A DNA stretch of 48,167 nt from Candidatus Methylomirabilis tolerans (GTDB lineage Bacteria > Methylomirabilota > Methylomirabilia > Methylomirabilales > Methylomirabilaceae): the NCBI GenBank assembly GCA_019912425.1, contig JAIOIU010000142.1, forward strand, positions 1 to 48,167, given 5' to 3'. The notes beneath the pieces were generated by a model. The model ran no database searches. It worked only from the letters and a program-made list of their open reading frames with translations, and was not told where the DNA came from. The position numbers and the translations under genes were made by a program. Every line of letters starts with the position of its first letter. The stretch's first letter is position 1. Below are positions 8,420 through 15,315 of the stretch, piece after piece.

Positions 8420-9601
8420 ATGGGTGATCCCTTTAGCGTTGCACAACGGCTGTCGAAGCTGCCCCCCTATCTTTTTGCTGAAATCGATCGTCTGAAGCAA
8501 GAAGCGATGCGTCGTGGGATGGATATCATCAACCTGGGAATCGGCGACCCTGATCTGCCGACACCGCCGCACATCGTAAAGAGAATGCAGGAGGCTTCGG
8601 CCGACCCGCGGCACCACCAGTACCCTTCATACGAAGGGATGCTGAGCTTTCGGCAGGCGGTAGCCGACTGGTACAGCAAGCGATTCGGCGTGACGCTTGA
8701 TCCTGTGACGGAGGTCCTGAGCCTTATCGGCTCGAAAGAGGGGATCGGCCATATCCCCCTGGCGTTTGTCGATCCTGGCGACATCGTTCTGGTACCCGAT
8801 CCCGGCTATCCGGTCTATCAGGCGGGAACTGTCTTTGCGGAAGGAGTTCCTTACTTCATGCCGCTTACGCGGGAACGTTCGTTCCTTCCGGACCTTGAGG
8901 CGATCTCACCTGAGGTTCTGAGGAAGGCTCGGGTCCTGTTTCTGAACTACCCCAATAACCCGACGGCCGCCGTAGCGCCCATGGCCTTTTTTGCTGAGGC
9001 GGTCGCCTTCGCGCGCAGGCACCGGCTGATTCTTTGCCACGATGCGGCCTATTCCGAGATGGCATACGACGGATATCTCCCGGACAGTATCTTGGCGGTG
9101 GAGGGGGCGAAGGACGTGGCCATCGAGTACCACTCCCTGTCCAAGACGTACAATATGACCGGATGGCGTATCGGATTTGCGGTTGGGTGCCGTGAGGTGC
9201 TTTCCGGCCTTGGCCGGATTAAGACGAACCTGGACTCCGGTGTCTTTCAAGCGGTGCAGGAGGCTGCCATTGCGGCACTTGGTGGCCCGCAGGAGTGTGT
9301 TGAGGCGATGAGGGCTATCTACAAAGAGCGGCGCGATGCGCTTGTAGATGGCCTATCGGCGCTCGGGTTCGCGGCGGAGAAACCCAAAGCGACCTTTTAC
9401 GTCTGGATTGATGTGCCTCAGGGCCATACTTCGGCCTCATTCGCTTCTGCATTGCTTTCCGAGACCGGCATCGTCATGACCCCGGGTACCGGATTTGGCC
9501 GATGCGGCGAAGGGTATATTCGGGCAGCCCTGACAGTGGATGTCGCCAGGATCAAAGAGGCGGTTGAACGGATTGCCGCCTCGAATCTTAAACCCCGGTA
9601 G
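8420..9601 (+). CDS. dapL: LL-diaminopimelate aminotransferase
   Basis: Class I/II PLP aminotransferase that turns tetrahydrodipicolinate directly into LL-diaminopimelate, bypassing the acylated dapD/dapC/dapE steps. The PLP lysine is Lys242 in SLSKTYNMTGWR, with NYPNNPT at 176-182 and GDPDLPTPP near the N-terminus. The opening LPPYLFAEIDRLKQEA is typical of DapL. The 393 residues and the good ribosome site (AAGAGGAG...AAAGG) support ATG 8420. The neighbouring dapA/B/F and lysA make DapL much more likely than a general aspartate or alanine aminotransferase. Confidence 0.9.
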   Translation: MGDPFSVAQRLSKLPPYLFAEIDRLKQEAMRRGMDIINLGIGDPDLPTPPHIVKRMQEASADPRHHQYPSYEGMLSFRQAVADWYSKRFGVTLDPVTEVLSLIGSKEGIGHIPLAFVDPGDIVLVPDPGYPVYQAGTVFAEGVPYFMPLTRERSFLPDLEAISPEVLRKARVLFLNYPNNPTAAVAPMAFFAEAVAFARRHRLILCHDAAYSEMAYDGYLPDSILAVEGAKDVAIEYHSLSKTYNMTGWRIGFAVGCREVLSGLGRIKTNLDSGVFQAVQEAAIAALGGPQECVEAMRAIYKERRDALVDGLSALGFAAEKPKATFYVWIDVPQGHTSASFASALLSETGIVMTPGTGFGRCGEGYIRAALTVDVARIKEAVERIAASNLKPR

Positions 9602-9645
9602 TTTTCAAATGGTGGATCAGTGCCCTTTTATACCCTACACCCCAG

Positions 9646-10173
9646 ATGATGAGCGAGCGTGCGTATATCGGAGTCGGATCCAATCTGGGCGACCGGACCC
9701 TACGCTGTCAAGAGGCTATCAGGGCTATATCGAAGATTGCAGGGGTTACAGCGATAGATGCCTCGTCATTCTATGAGACCACACCGGTTCCTCCCGCCTC
9801 TGGTGGCTGGTTTATCAATGGAGTAGTGTCAGTGCAGACGCAGCTCACACCCGAAGCATTGCTGTTCGAGTTGCGGCGGATCGAACAGAGTATGGGCAGG
9901 GCAGCAGAGCGAGCACGAGGCGCCGATCGGAGCATCGACCTCGACCTGTTGCTTGTAGGATCACAGGTCGTGGAACAGCCGGACCTTGTGCTGCCCCATC
10001 CGCGACTGCACCAGCGACGTTTTGTCCTGGTTCCGCTTTGCGAACTTGATCCGAATCTTCGTCATCCGGTCTTCGGCGTTACGATGCAGGAGTTACTTCA
10101 TCGTCTCGACGATCCGTCGCTCGTCCGGCTGCTGATGTCGGCGGAGAAGTCTATACCAAGGGAGGATGGGTAG
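9646..10173 (+). CDS. folK: 2-amino-4-hydroxy-6-hydroxymethyldihydropteridine pyrophosphokinase
   Basis: Transfers pyrophosphate from ATP to hydroxymethyl-dihydropterin in folate synthesis. The N-terminal GVGSNLGDR and the later RGADRSIDLDLLLV, with its metal-binding aspartates, are diagnostic of HPPK. At 175 residues it is a single-domain enzyme, not fused to FolP or FolB. Two ATGs are adjacent (9646 and 9649); either may start it. It ends directly against the next gene. Confidence 0.95.
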   Translation: MMSERAYIGVGSNLGDRTLRCQEAIRAISKIAGVTAIDASSFYETTPVPPASGGWFINGVVSVQTQLTPEALLFELRRIEQSMGRAAERARGADRSIDLDLLLVGSQVVEQPDLVLPHPRLHQRRFVLVPLCELDPNLRHPVFGVTMQELLHRLDDPSLVRLLMSAEKSIPREDG

Positions 10174-10830
10174 GTGATAGGCCGCGCATCTAAGCCTCGT
10201 TACATCGTGGTCGAAGGCCCCATCGGTGTCGGCAAGACGAGTCTGGTTGAATTGCTGGCGGAGCGGCTGCAGGCCAGAAAGTTGCTGGAGGGTCCCGATG
10301 AGAACCCGTTTATTACGCAATTCTACACCGATATGCGTCGGTACGCCTTCCAGACTCAGCTCTATTTCCTGTTGAACCGGTTCCGCCAACAGCAGGAACT
10401 TGTCCAGTTCGATCTCTTCAAACAATCTCTGGTGAGCGACTATCTGTTCGTCAAGGATAAGATTTTTGCGTATCTGACGCTCGATGATAACGAGTTGGCC
10501 CTCTACGAAAGGTTGCAGCCGCTTCTGGAGACGCGTGTCGTCAAGCCGGACCTCGTCCTGTATCTGCAGGCCGATACCGAGATCCTGATTCGGCGAATTC
10601 AATCGCGGGCGAGAACTTCAGAGCGAGAACTGGGCCGCGCCTACCTGGAGGACGTGAACGCCGCCTATAACCATTTCTTTTTCCACTACTCGACGACGCC
10701 GCTGCTGGTCATCAATACCAACGAGATTGACTTCGTCAAGCACAGGGAGGATTTCGACGATCTGGTCAAACAGGTCGAGACGGTGCGGGTGGGCACGCAC
10801 TACTATGTGCCGCTTGGATCTCGCAAGTAG
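10174..10830 (+). CDS. Deoxynucleoside kinase family protein
   Basis: P-loop kinase of the deoxynucleoside kinase family (deoxyadenosine/deoxyguanosine kinase type). GPIGVGKTS near residue 15 is the Walker A loop, and the lid carries RIQSRARTSERE. The family phosphorylates salvaged deoxynucleosides. GTG 10174 follows the folK stop with no gap and has a GGGAGG ribosome site within the end of folK, so the two are co-translated. The folK-kinase-panB-panC order suggests a cofactor/nucleotide operon. 218 residues is normal. Confidence 0.88.
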   Translation: MIGRASKPRYIVVEGPIGVGKTSLVELLAERLQARKLLEGPDENPFITQFYTDMRRYAFQTQLYFLLNRFRQQQELVQFDLFKQSLVSDYLFVKDKIFAYLTLDDNELALYERLQPLLETRVVKPDLVLYLQADTEILIRRIQSRARTSERELGRAYLEDVNAAYNHFFFHYSTTPLLVINTNEIDFVKHREDFDDLVKQVETVRVGTHYYVPLGSRK

Positions 10831-10852
10831 AGACCGAGATGCGGGAAGCGTT

Positions 10853-10974
10853 CAGCTCTCAGCAATCAGCGGTCGGCCAAACAAGGAAATACCGCAGGTA
10901 ATGCCCAACCTAGCCTCCTACCAAAGGGGACGGTCTCTCCCGGTCACGTCTTCTTGACTGAAAGCTGAGAGCTT
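10853..10974. repeat. CAGCTCTCAGCAATCAGC-type inverted word repeat
   Basis: The 10831-10985 gap carries AGCTCTCAG near 10854 and its complement CTGAGAGCT near 10965, flanking about 100 unique bases. The same AGCTTTCAGC/ATCAGC vocabulary appears at 8377-8400 and 12731-12815. A TTGACT (10954-10959) inside the right arm could act as a -35 for panB, but no good -10 follows. Confidence 0.5.
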
Positions 10975-10985
10975 CATTATGTCCG

Positions 10986-11858
10986 ATGTGGTGTGAACGC
11001 GAAAGGAGGGCGACCATAACCAGCCAGGCGGTCAGGACGGTCACTCTGCAAGAAATGAAGCGCGAAGGGCGGAAGATCACCATGCTGACGGCGTATGACT
11101 ACCCGATGGCGCTGCTTGTTGATCGTGTCGGGATCGATCTGATCCTGGTGGGTGACTCCGGGGGGATGACCGTGTTGGGATACGAGACTACCATCCCGGT
11201 TACCATGGACGAAATGCTTATGATGACGAAGGCGGTCACTCGCGCCGTCAAGCGCGCTATGGTCGTCGCTGATATGCCGTTCATGTCGTACGAGGCTGAA
11301 CCGGCCGATGCGATTAGAAATGCCGGGCGCTTCGTAAAAGAGGGCTTGGCTCACGCCGTCAAGGTCGAACGCGGTTGGCCTTCGCTGCCATGTGTGAGGG
11401 CGATTGTGGACGCGGGGATTCCGGTCATGGGTCATGTCGGGCTTACTCCGCAAACGGCGGTGTTGCAGGAAGGGTTGAAAGTTCAAGGGAGGAGGCTCGA
11501 TGCCGCCCGTCGTATCCTTGAAGATGCCCTGGCGCTTGAGAAGGCTGGGGCCTTCGCGATCGTGCTTGAGGCGATTCCGGGAATGCTTGCCAGAATTATC
11601 ACCAGCAGGTTGACGGTGCCCACCATCGGGATCGGCGCCGGGCCGGACTGCGACGGTCAGGTCCTGGTCCTTCACGATCTGCTTGGGTTGTTCGATCGCT
11701 TCGTCCCGAGGTTCACGAAGCAGTACGCTGATCTTGCCGGGGTGATCAGGGACGCGGTGAGCCGTTTCCGGGAGGAAGTGACCGAGGGCCGATTCCCCGA
11801 TGCCGCGCACACATTCTCGATCGACCGGGAGACCGAGAAAGCGTTACTGGAACTGTGA
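10986..11858 (+). CDS. panB: 3-methyl-2-oxobutanoate hydroxymethyltransferase
   Basis: First step of pantothenate synthesis: adds a hydroxymethyl group from methylene-tetrahydrofolate to ketoisovalerate. Family motifs are ITMLTAYDYP, LVGDSGGMTVLGYETTIPVTMDEM (Mg-binding Asp), MPFMSYE, the Lys/Glu pair in VKVERG (usually VKLEGG), HVGLTPQ and IGIGAGPDCDGQVLVLHD. The start is odd. The only in-frame ATG upstream is 10986, with no ribosome site, whereas a perfect AAAGGAGG (11002-11009) stands 6 bases before an in-frame ATA at 11016, where family alignments would start. panC follows 9 bases later. Confidence 0.95.
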   Translation: MWCERERRATITSQAVRTVTLQEMKREGRKITMLTAYDYPMALLVDRVGIDLILVGDSGGMTVLGYETTIPVTMDEMLMMTKAVTRAVKRAMVVADMPFMSYEAEPADAIRNAGRFVKEGLAHAVKVERGWPSLPCVRAIVDAGIPVMGHVGLTPQTAVLQEGLKVQGRRLDAARRILEDALALEKAGAFAIVLEAIPGMLARIITSRLTVPTIGIGAGPDCDGQVLVLHDLLGLFDRFVPRFTKQYADLAGVIRDAVSRFREEVTEGRFPDAAHTFSIDRETEKALLEL

Positions 11859-11867
11859 GGAACTGCC

Positions 11868-12716
11868 ATGCAGACTGTTCATGAGGTGGACGCGATTCAG
11901 CGTCGTTGTGAGTCGCTTCGGCGTGAAGGGAAGACCATCGGGCTTGTGCCCACGATGGGCGCCTTTCACGAGGGACATCTGTCGCTCATGCGGAGTGCGC
12001 GCATAGAAGATGATGTCGTTGTCGTGAGCATCTTCGTCAATCCGCTCCAGTTCGGGCGGGGCGAGGATTTCGACAACTATCCGCGAGACCTGCAGGGCGA
12101 TCTGGCCCAAGCGGAGAGGGTAGGGGTTGATCTGGTGTTCACGCCGTCCGCAGAGGCGATCTATCCGAAGGGCTTCCAGACATACGTTGACGTGACCGGG
12201 CTCACCGAGGGATTGTGCGGCGCCTCCCGTCCGGGGCACTTTCGTGGTGTGACGACGGTCGTTACGAAACTGTTCAATCTCATCAGGCCGCACCGGGCCT
12301 ACTTCGGACAGAAGGACTACCAGCAATCGGTAACGGTTCGGCGCTTGGTGGCCGATCTCAACATGGACATCGAGATCGTCCTTTTGCCGACGGTCCGGGA
12401 GGCCGACGGCCTTGCGATGAGCTCACGGAACGTTCGGTTGACGCCTGAGGAGCGAAGAGCCGCGCCTGTCCTTTATGCGTCCCTGCGACTTGTGGAAGAG
12501 CGGGTCAGGGCCGGGGAGCGCAGCGCGAAGGATATTCTTGATGCGATGCGCGCAACGATTGAGATCGAACCGCTGGCGCGGATCGATTACGTTGTGCTGT
12601 GCGATCCCGAGACGCTGCAGCCGATCGATTGGATTGAAGGTCCCGTGCTGTCGGCTCTCGCCGTACGATTCGGCGATACGCGCCTCATTGACAATCTTCC
12701 GATTACGCTTTCCTAA
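11868..12716 (+). CDS. panC: Pantothenate synthetase
   Basis: Joins pantoate and beta-alanine using ATP through a pantoyl-adenylate. The nucleotidyltransferase signature is clear: VPTMGAFHEGHLSLMR (HxGH), FVNPLQFGRGEDFDNYPR, then HFRGVTTVVTKLFNLI, FGQKDYQQ and SSRNVRL. The 282 residues match the family. It lies 9 bases after panB and completes the pantoate branch; no panD is visible in this window. A word-repeat and the mraZ promoter follow. Confidence 0.97.
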   Translation: MQTVHEVDAIQRRCESLRREGKTIGLVPTMGAFHEGHLSLMRSARIEDDVVVVSIFVNPLQFGRGEDFDNYPRDLQGDLAQAERVGVDLVFTPSAEAIYPKGFQTYVDVTGLTEGLCGASRPGHFRGVTTVVTKLFNLIRPHRAYFGQKDYQQSVTVRRLVADLNMDIEIVLLPTVREADGLAMSSRNVRLTPEERRAAPVLYASLRLVEERVRAGERSAKDILDAMRATIEIEPLARIDYVVLCDPETLQPIDWIEGPVLSALAVRFGDTRLIDNLPITLS

Positions 12717-12730
12717 CGGTTTTCCTGCCG

Positions 12731-12815
12731 GCTTTCAGTTATCAGCGATCAGCAATCAGCGGAAAGGCATTTCCCTTCAACCGAATGCTGGGGCTGAAAA
12801 CTGACCGCTGATAGC
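12731..12815. repeat. CTTTCAGTTATCAGC-type inverted word repeat
   Basis: GCTTTCAGTTATCAGCG, with ATCAGC repeated twice more (12731-12760), faces CTGAAAACTGACCGCTGATAGC (12794-12815), giving a long imperfect inverted repeat between panC and the mraZ promoter. It may separate the two transcripts, but there is no T-run. Confidence 0.55.
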
Positions 12816-12838
12816 CGCATGTCACCCTCACATTTTTC

Positions 12839-12867
12839 TTGACAATGTAACCCAGCTTTTATATCTT
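12839..12867 (+). promoter_or_regulatory. dcw cluster promoter (mraZ promoter)
   Basis: A perfect TTGACA (12839-12844) is followed after 17 bases by TATCTT (12862-12867, four of six). Transcription would start near 12874, immediately before the GTGGG repeats. This is the natural entry promoter for the division and cell wall genes. Confidence 0.65.
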
Positions 12868-12876
12868 TGCGCCACA

Positions 12877-12901
12877 GTGGGATGAGGTGGGATGAAATGG
12901 T
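12877..12901 (+). promoter_or_regulatory. MraZ operator: three 10-bp-spaced GTGGG-type boxes
   Basis: GTGGG at 12877 and 12887 and the weaker ATGGT at 12897 lie exactly 10 bases apart with similar spacers (ATGAG, ATGAA). MraZ of E. coli and mycoplasmas binds GTGGG-like repeats at this 10-base period before its own gene. The site overlaps the expected transcription start and lies 32 bases before the mraZ ATG, so autorepression of the whole cluster is likely. Confidence 0.75.
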
Positions 12902-12932
12902 ATAAACTACCATAAAGAAGCGGTGTGAGCCC

Positions 12933-13382
12933 ATGTTCCGCGGAAGCTTCGAACACGCCATCGACGACAAGGGACGGCTCAGCATTCCAGCCAGATACCG
13001 CGAGATCTTGAAGCGGAGGCGAGAGCGTGAGCTTATCCTCGTTGATCCTCTTTTTGACGCCTGCATCGTAGCCTACCCGATCAAAGCCTGGCAACAGATC
13101 GAGCAGAATCTTCTGAGCCATGGAAACTCGGACAAGAAGTTTCGGGAGTATGCTCGCCTCATCTCGGCTCATGCGGTTGAGTCGACTGTTGACAGCCAGG
13201 GACGAATCCTAATCCCTCCTCAGCTTAGAGAAAAGGCAGATCTGCGCCGGGATGTCGTGATCGTCGGGGTATTGGATAAGGTCGAAATCTGGAATAGAGA
13301 GCGCTGGGCGTCCTTTTGCGCACAGGAGCGGGATCCTGAGGATTACGCCGGTAAACTGGCGGAACTGGGTATCCGAGTATAG
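12933..13382 (+). CDS. mraZ: Transcriptional regulator MraZ
   Basis: DNA-binding regulator at the head of dcw clusters, built of two SpoVT/AbrB-like swapped-hairpin domains that form a ring. MFRGSFEHAIDDKGRLSIPARYRE is the first repeat, and VDSQGRILIPPQLREKA (about 77-95) the second; both have the DxxGR(L/I)xIPxxxR pattern that contacts DNA. The 149-residue length is typical. Three GTGGG-type boxes lie just upstream at 12877-12901. The ribosome site before ATG 12933 is poor. rsmH follows after 20 bases. Confidence 0.97.
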   Translation: MFRGSFEHAIDDKGRLSIPARYREILKRRRERELILVDPLFDACIVAYPIKAWQQIEQNLLSHGNSDKKFREYARLISAHAVESTVDSQGRILIPPQLREKADLRRDVVIVGVLDKVEIWNRERWASFCAQERDPEDYAGKLAELGIRV

Positions 13383-13402
13383 ACGTAAGGGGTGGAGGCG
13401 CT

Positions 13403-14320
13403 GTGGCAGGAGACGTAACCGTCGAGGGCCGGCATCTCCCAGTCCTACTGGAGGAGGCGGTAGCCATCCTGCAACCTCGGACTGGTGGTCGCTACCTGGA
13501 TGCGACCGTAGGATTGGGAGGGCACGCGGAGGCCCTTCTGATCGAGAGCGCACCGACCGGCCATCTGTGCGGGATGGATCGCGATGTCGAGGCTCTGGCC
13601 CTAGCCAAGGGGCGGCTCAGTCAGTTCGGGGATCGAATTGAGTTGTTCCATGGTGACTTCGCCATGCTGGGCGCCATCGCCGACGAGAACGGATGGGCCC
13701 CTTTCGATGGCATCCTGTTTGATTTAGGCCTTTCATCTTTTCAACTGGACGATGCTTCCAGGGGATTCAGCTTTATGAAAGAAGGACCGCTGGACATGCG
13801 AATGGATCGCCAGGGAGGCGGGAAGTCGGCGGCGGAGTTATTGACCAGGCTCTCGGAGCGCGAGATCACAAGACTCCTGCAGGACTACGGCGAGGAGCGA
13901 TGGGCGAGGCGGATAGCGGCGCGGATTGTTGAAGAGCGGCGGAGGCAGCCACTCACCTCTACCGTCCAGCTTGCGCGTCTGGTGGCCGGGGCAGTGCCAC
14001 GGTATGCCTGGCCGCGGCAAATCCACGTTGCGACACGCGCCTTCCAAGCGTTACGCATTACCGTAAACGATGAGTTGACCAAGCTTACACATGGTTTGCA
14101 AAATGCCGTCGAGTTGCTTGTCGCTGGCGGAAGGATCTGTGTGATCAGTTTTCACTCGCTCGAGGATCGGATTGTAAAGGAAACACTTCGGGGGTGGGCA
14201 CGTTTGAAACCGCCGCGCGTCCACGTGTTGACTAAACGGCCGATTATTCCAACGGAACGGGAGATCGAGGCCAATCCGCGTGCTCGCAGCGCAAAGCTCC
14301 GGGCTGCGGAACGGTGCTAG
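13403..14320 (+). CDS. rsmH: 16S rRNA (cytosine-1402-N4)-methyltransferase
   Basis: Also called MraW; methylates C1402 of 16S rRNA with S-adenosylmethionine, tuning the P site. DATVGLGGHAEALL (33-46) is the SAM-binding loop, FDLGLSSFQLDDASRGFSF the conserved central motif, and FHSLEDRIVK and NPRARSAKLRAAER close the protein. 305 residues is standard. It starts at GTG 13403 with a GGAGG ribosome site. Second gene of the dcw cluster, directly after mraZ as in most bacteria. Confidence 0.97.
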   Translation: MAGDVTVEGRHLPVLLEEAVAILQPRTGGRYLDATVGLGGHAEALLIESAPTGHLCGMDRDVEALALAKGRLSQFGDRIELFHGDFAMLGAIADENGWAPFDGILFDLGLSSFQLDDASRGFSFMKEGPLDMRMDRQGGGKSAAELLTRLSEREITRLLQDYGEERWARRIAARIVEERRRQPLTSTVQLARLVAGAVPRYAWPRQIHVATRAFQALRITVNDELTKLTHGLQNAVELLVAGGRICVISFHSLEDRIVKETLRGWARLKPPRVHVLTKRPIIPTEREIEANPRARSAKLRAAERC

Positions 14321-14333
14321 AGGAGGGGATGAG

Positions 14334-14717
14334 GTGAGGACGCAAAGCATGACCGTATTGACGTCGGTCGGACGGGACCGGGCAAGTAATGTACTGAAAC
14401 CGCGGGTTGATCAGATCCGAAAATTCGATCTACTCCCGTCGTTGCTGATGGGCGGCCTTGTTCTAGCCGGGGTCCTATGCTACGTGTGGCAGCCCATTCA
14501 GGTGGTTCGACTCGGATACCAGGTAGAATATCTTGCGGGGGAACGCGCCGGTCTCATTCGACAGCAGAAGGAACTACGCCTTGATGTCGCCAGACTCAGG
14601 TCGCTCCGCCGCGTGGAGGAGATTGCTCGCCAGCAGCTTGGACTCACCAGTCCTAAGCCGGGTCAGGTGATCACAGTCGAATCATTGCCATCCACAATAA
14701 CCGACAACAATCTTTAG
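14334..14717 (+). CDS. ftsL: Cell division protein FtsL
   Basis: A bitopic membrane protein of 127 residues. A basic cytoplasmic tail (about 1-32) is followed by one membrane segment (about 33-52) and a short periplasmic coiled coil rich in Leu/Arg/Glu (about 58-92), the FtsL plan. FtsL pairs with FtsB and FtsQ to activate FtsW/FtsI at the septum. GTG 14334 has a strong ribosome site (AGGAGG, 7-base gap) and was chosen over an in-frame start inside rsmH and an ATG at 14349 without a site. Identity rests on position and topology because the family is poorly conserved. Confidence 0.85.
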   Translation: MRTQSMTVLTSVGRDRASNVLKPRVDQIRKFDLLPSLLMGGLVLAGVLCYVWQPIQVVRLGYQVEYLAGERAGLIRQQKELRLDVARLRSLRRVEEIARQQLGLTSPKPGQVITVESLPSTITDNNL

Positions 14718-14745
14718 GGACATTGAAATTCCTCATGTGGTGGAC
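14705..14745 (+). repeat. Direct repeat, left copy, flanking the response regulator
   Basis: The 41 bases spanning the ftsL stop codon match 15246-15286 at about 33 positions. They start with CAACAATCTT and contain ATTGAAAT and CCTCA. Both copies begin in the last codons of a gene and run into the following gap. Confidence 0.75.
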
Positions 14746-14852
14746 GGGTTCGCAGGTAACCACTCGTTGTAAGGGATTCCAACGTCTTGAGGGTCGAGTG
14801 TAGAGCTATGGCGTCGCGTACCGTTCCTGTTGACAAAGCATAGGGAGAGAGA

Positions 14853-15257
14853 GTGAGCGCACAACGGTTTAATGATGAAAGGCAGAAAGTCTTGGTTGTG
14901 GATGACGATCCATTCTTCAGGGAACTCATGACGGACCTGCTCGAACCGGCAGGCTACGACGTGTGGACCGCCCACGACGGTCTGGCCGGCTTGGACGCCC
15001 TGCACAATGGTCCATTCGATCTTATCCTGACGGATTACCGGATGCCTGGAGTAACCGGTATCGAGATGGCCGCATTCATACGGAGGTCCGATACGGTCAC
15101 CCCAATCATCCTTATCACAGGCGACTCCTATACGCTTGACCCGGATGTCATCGTACGGGCTGGGATTACACGGGTCCTGTCAAAACCTCTGCAGATCGAT
15201 GACTTCTTGAATAAGTATTCACTCACTGCGATCCAAAATAACTGGCAACAATCTTAA
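14853..15257 (+). CDS. Receiver-only response regulator
   Basis: A 134-residue single receiver (CheY-like) domain with no output domain. The acidic pocket is Asp17-Asp18-Asp19, the phospho-acceptor Asp61 (LILTDYRMPG), the switch Thr89 (ILITG), and Lys111 (LSKPL), so it should be phosphorylatable. GTG 14853 has an AGGGAGAG ribosome site. No histidine kinase is in the window. It stands between ftsL and ftsI, where a regulator is not normally found, and is bracketed by an imperfect 41-base direct repeat, so it looks inserted into the cluster. A role in signalling to septal wall synthesis is possible but only inferred. Confidence 0.93.
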   Translation: MSAQRFNDERQKVLVVDDDPFFRELMTDLLEPAGYDVWTAHDGLAGLDALHNGPFDLILTDYRMPGVTGIEMAAFIRRSDTVTPIILITGDSYTLDPDVIVRAGITRVLSKPLQIDDFLNKYSLTAIQNNWQQS

Positions 15258-15286
15258 GGAATATTGAAATGCCTCACGTTGTACAC
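15246..15286 (+). repeat. Direct repeat, right copy, flanking the response regulator
   Basis: Matches 14705-14745 at about 33 of 41 positions and again spans a stop codon, here that of the response regulator. A GGTCGAGT word follows both copies (14791 and 15295), so the likeness extends further into the two gaps. Confidence 0.75.
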
Positions 15287-15315
15287 TGGTTTATGGTCGA
15301 GTAGTCTGAGGTAGT

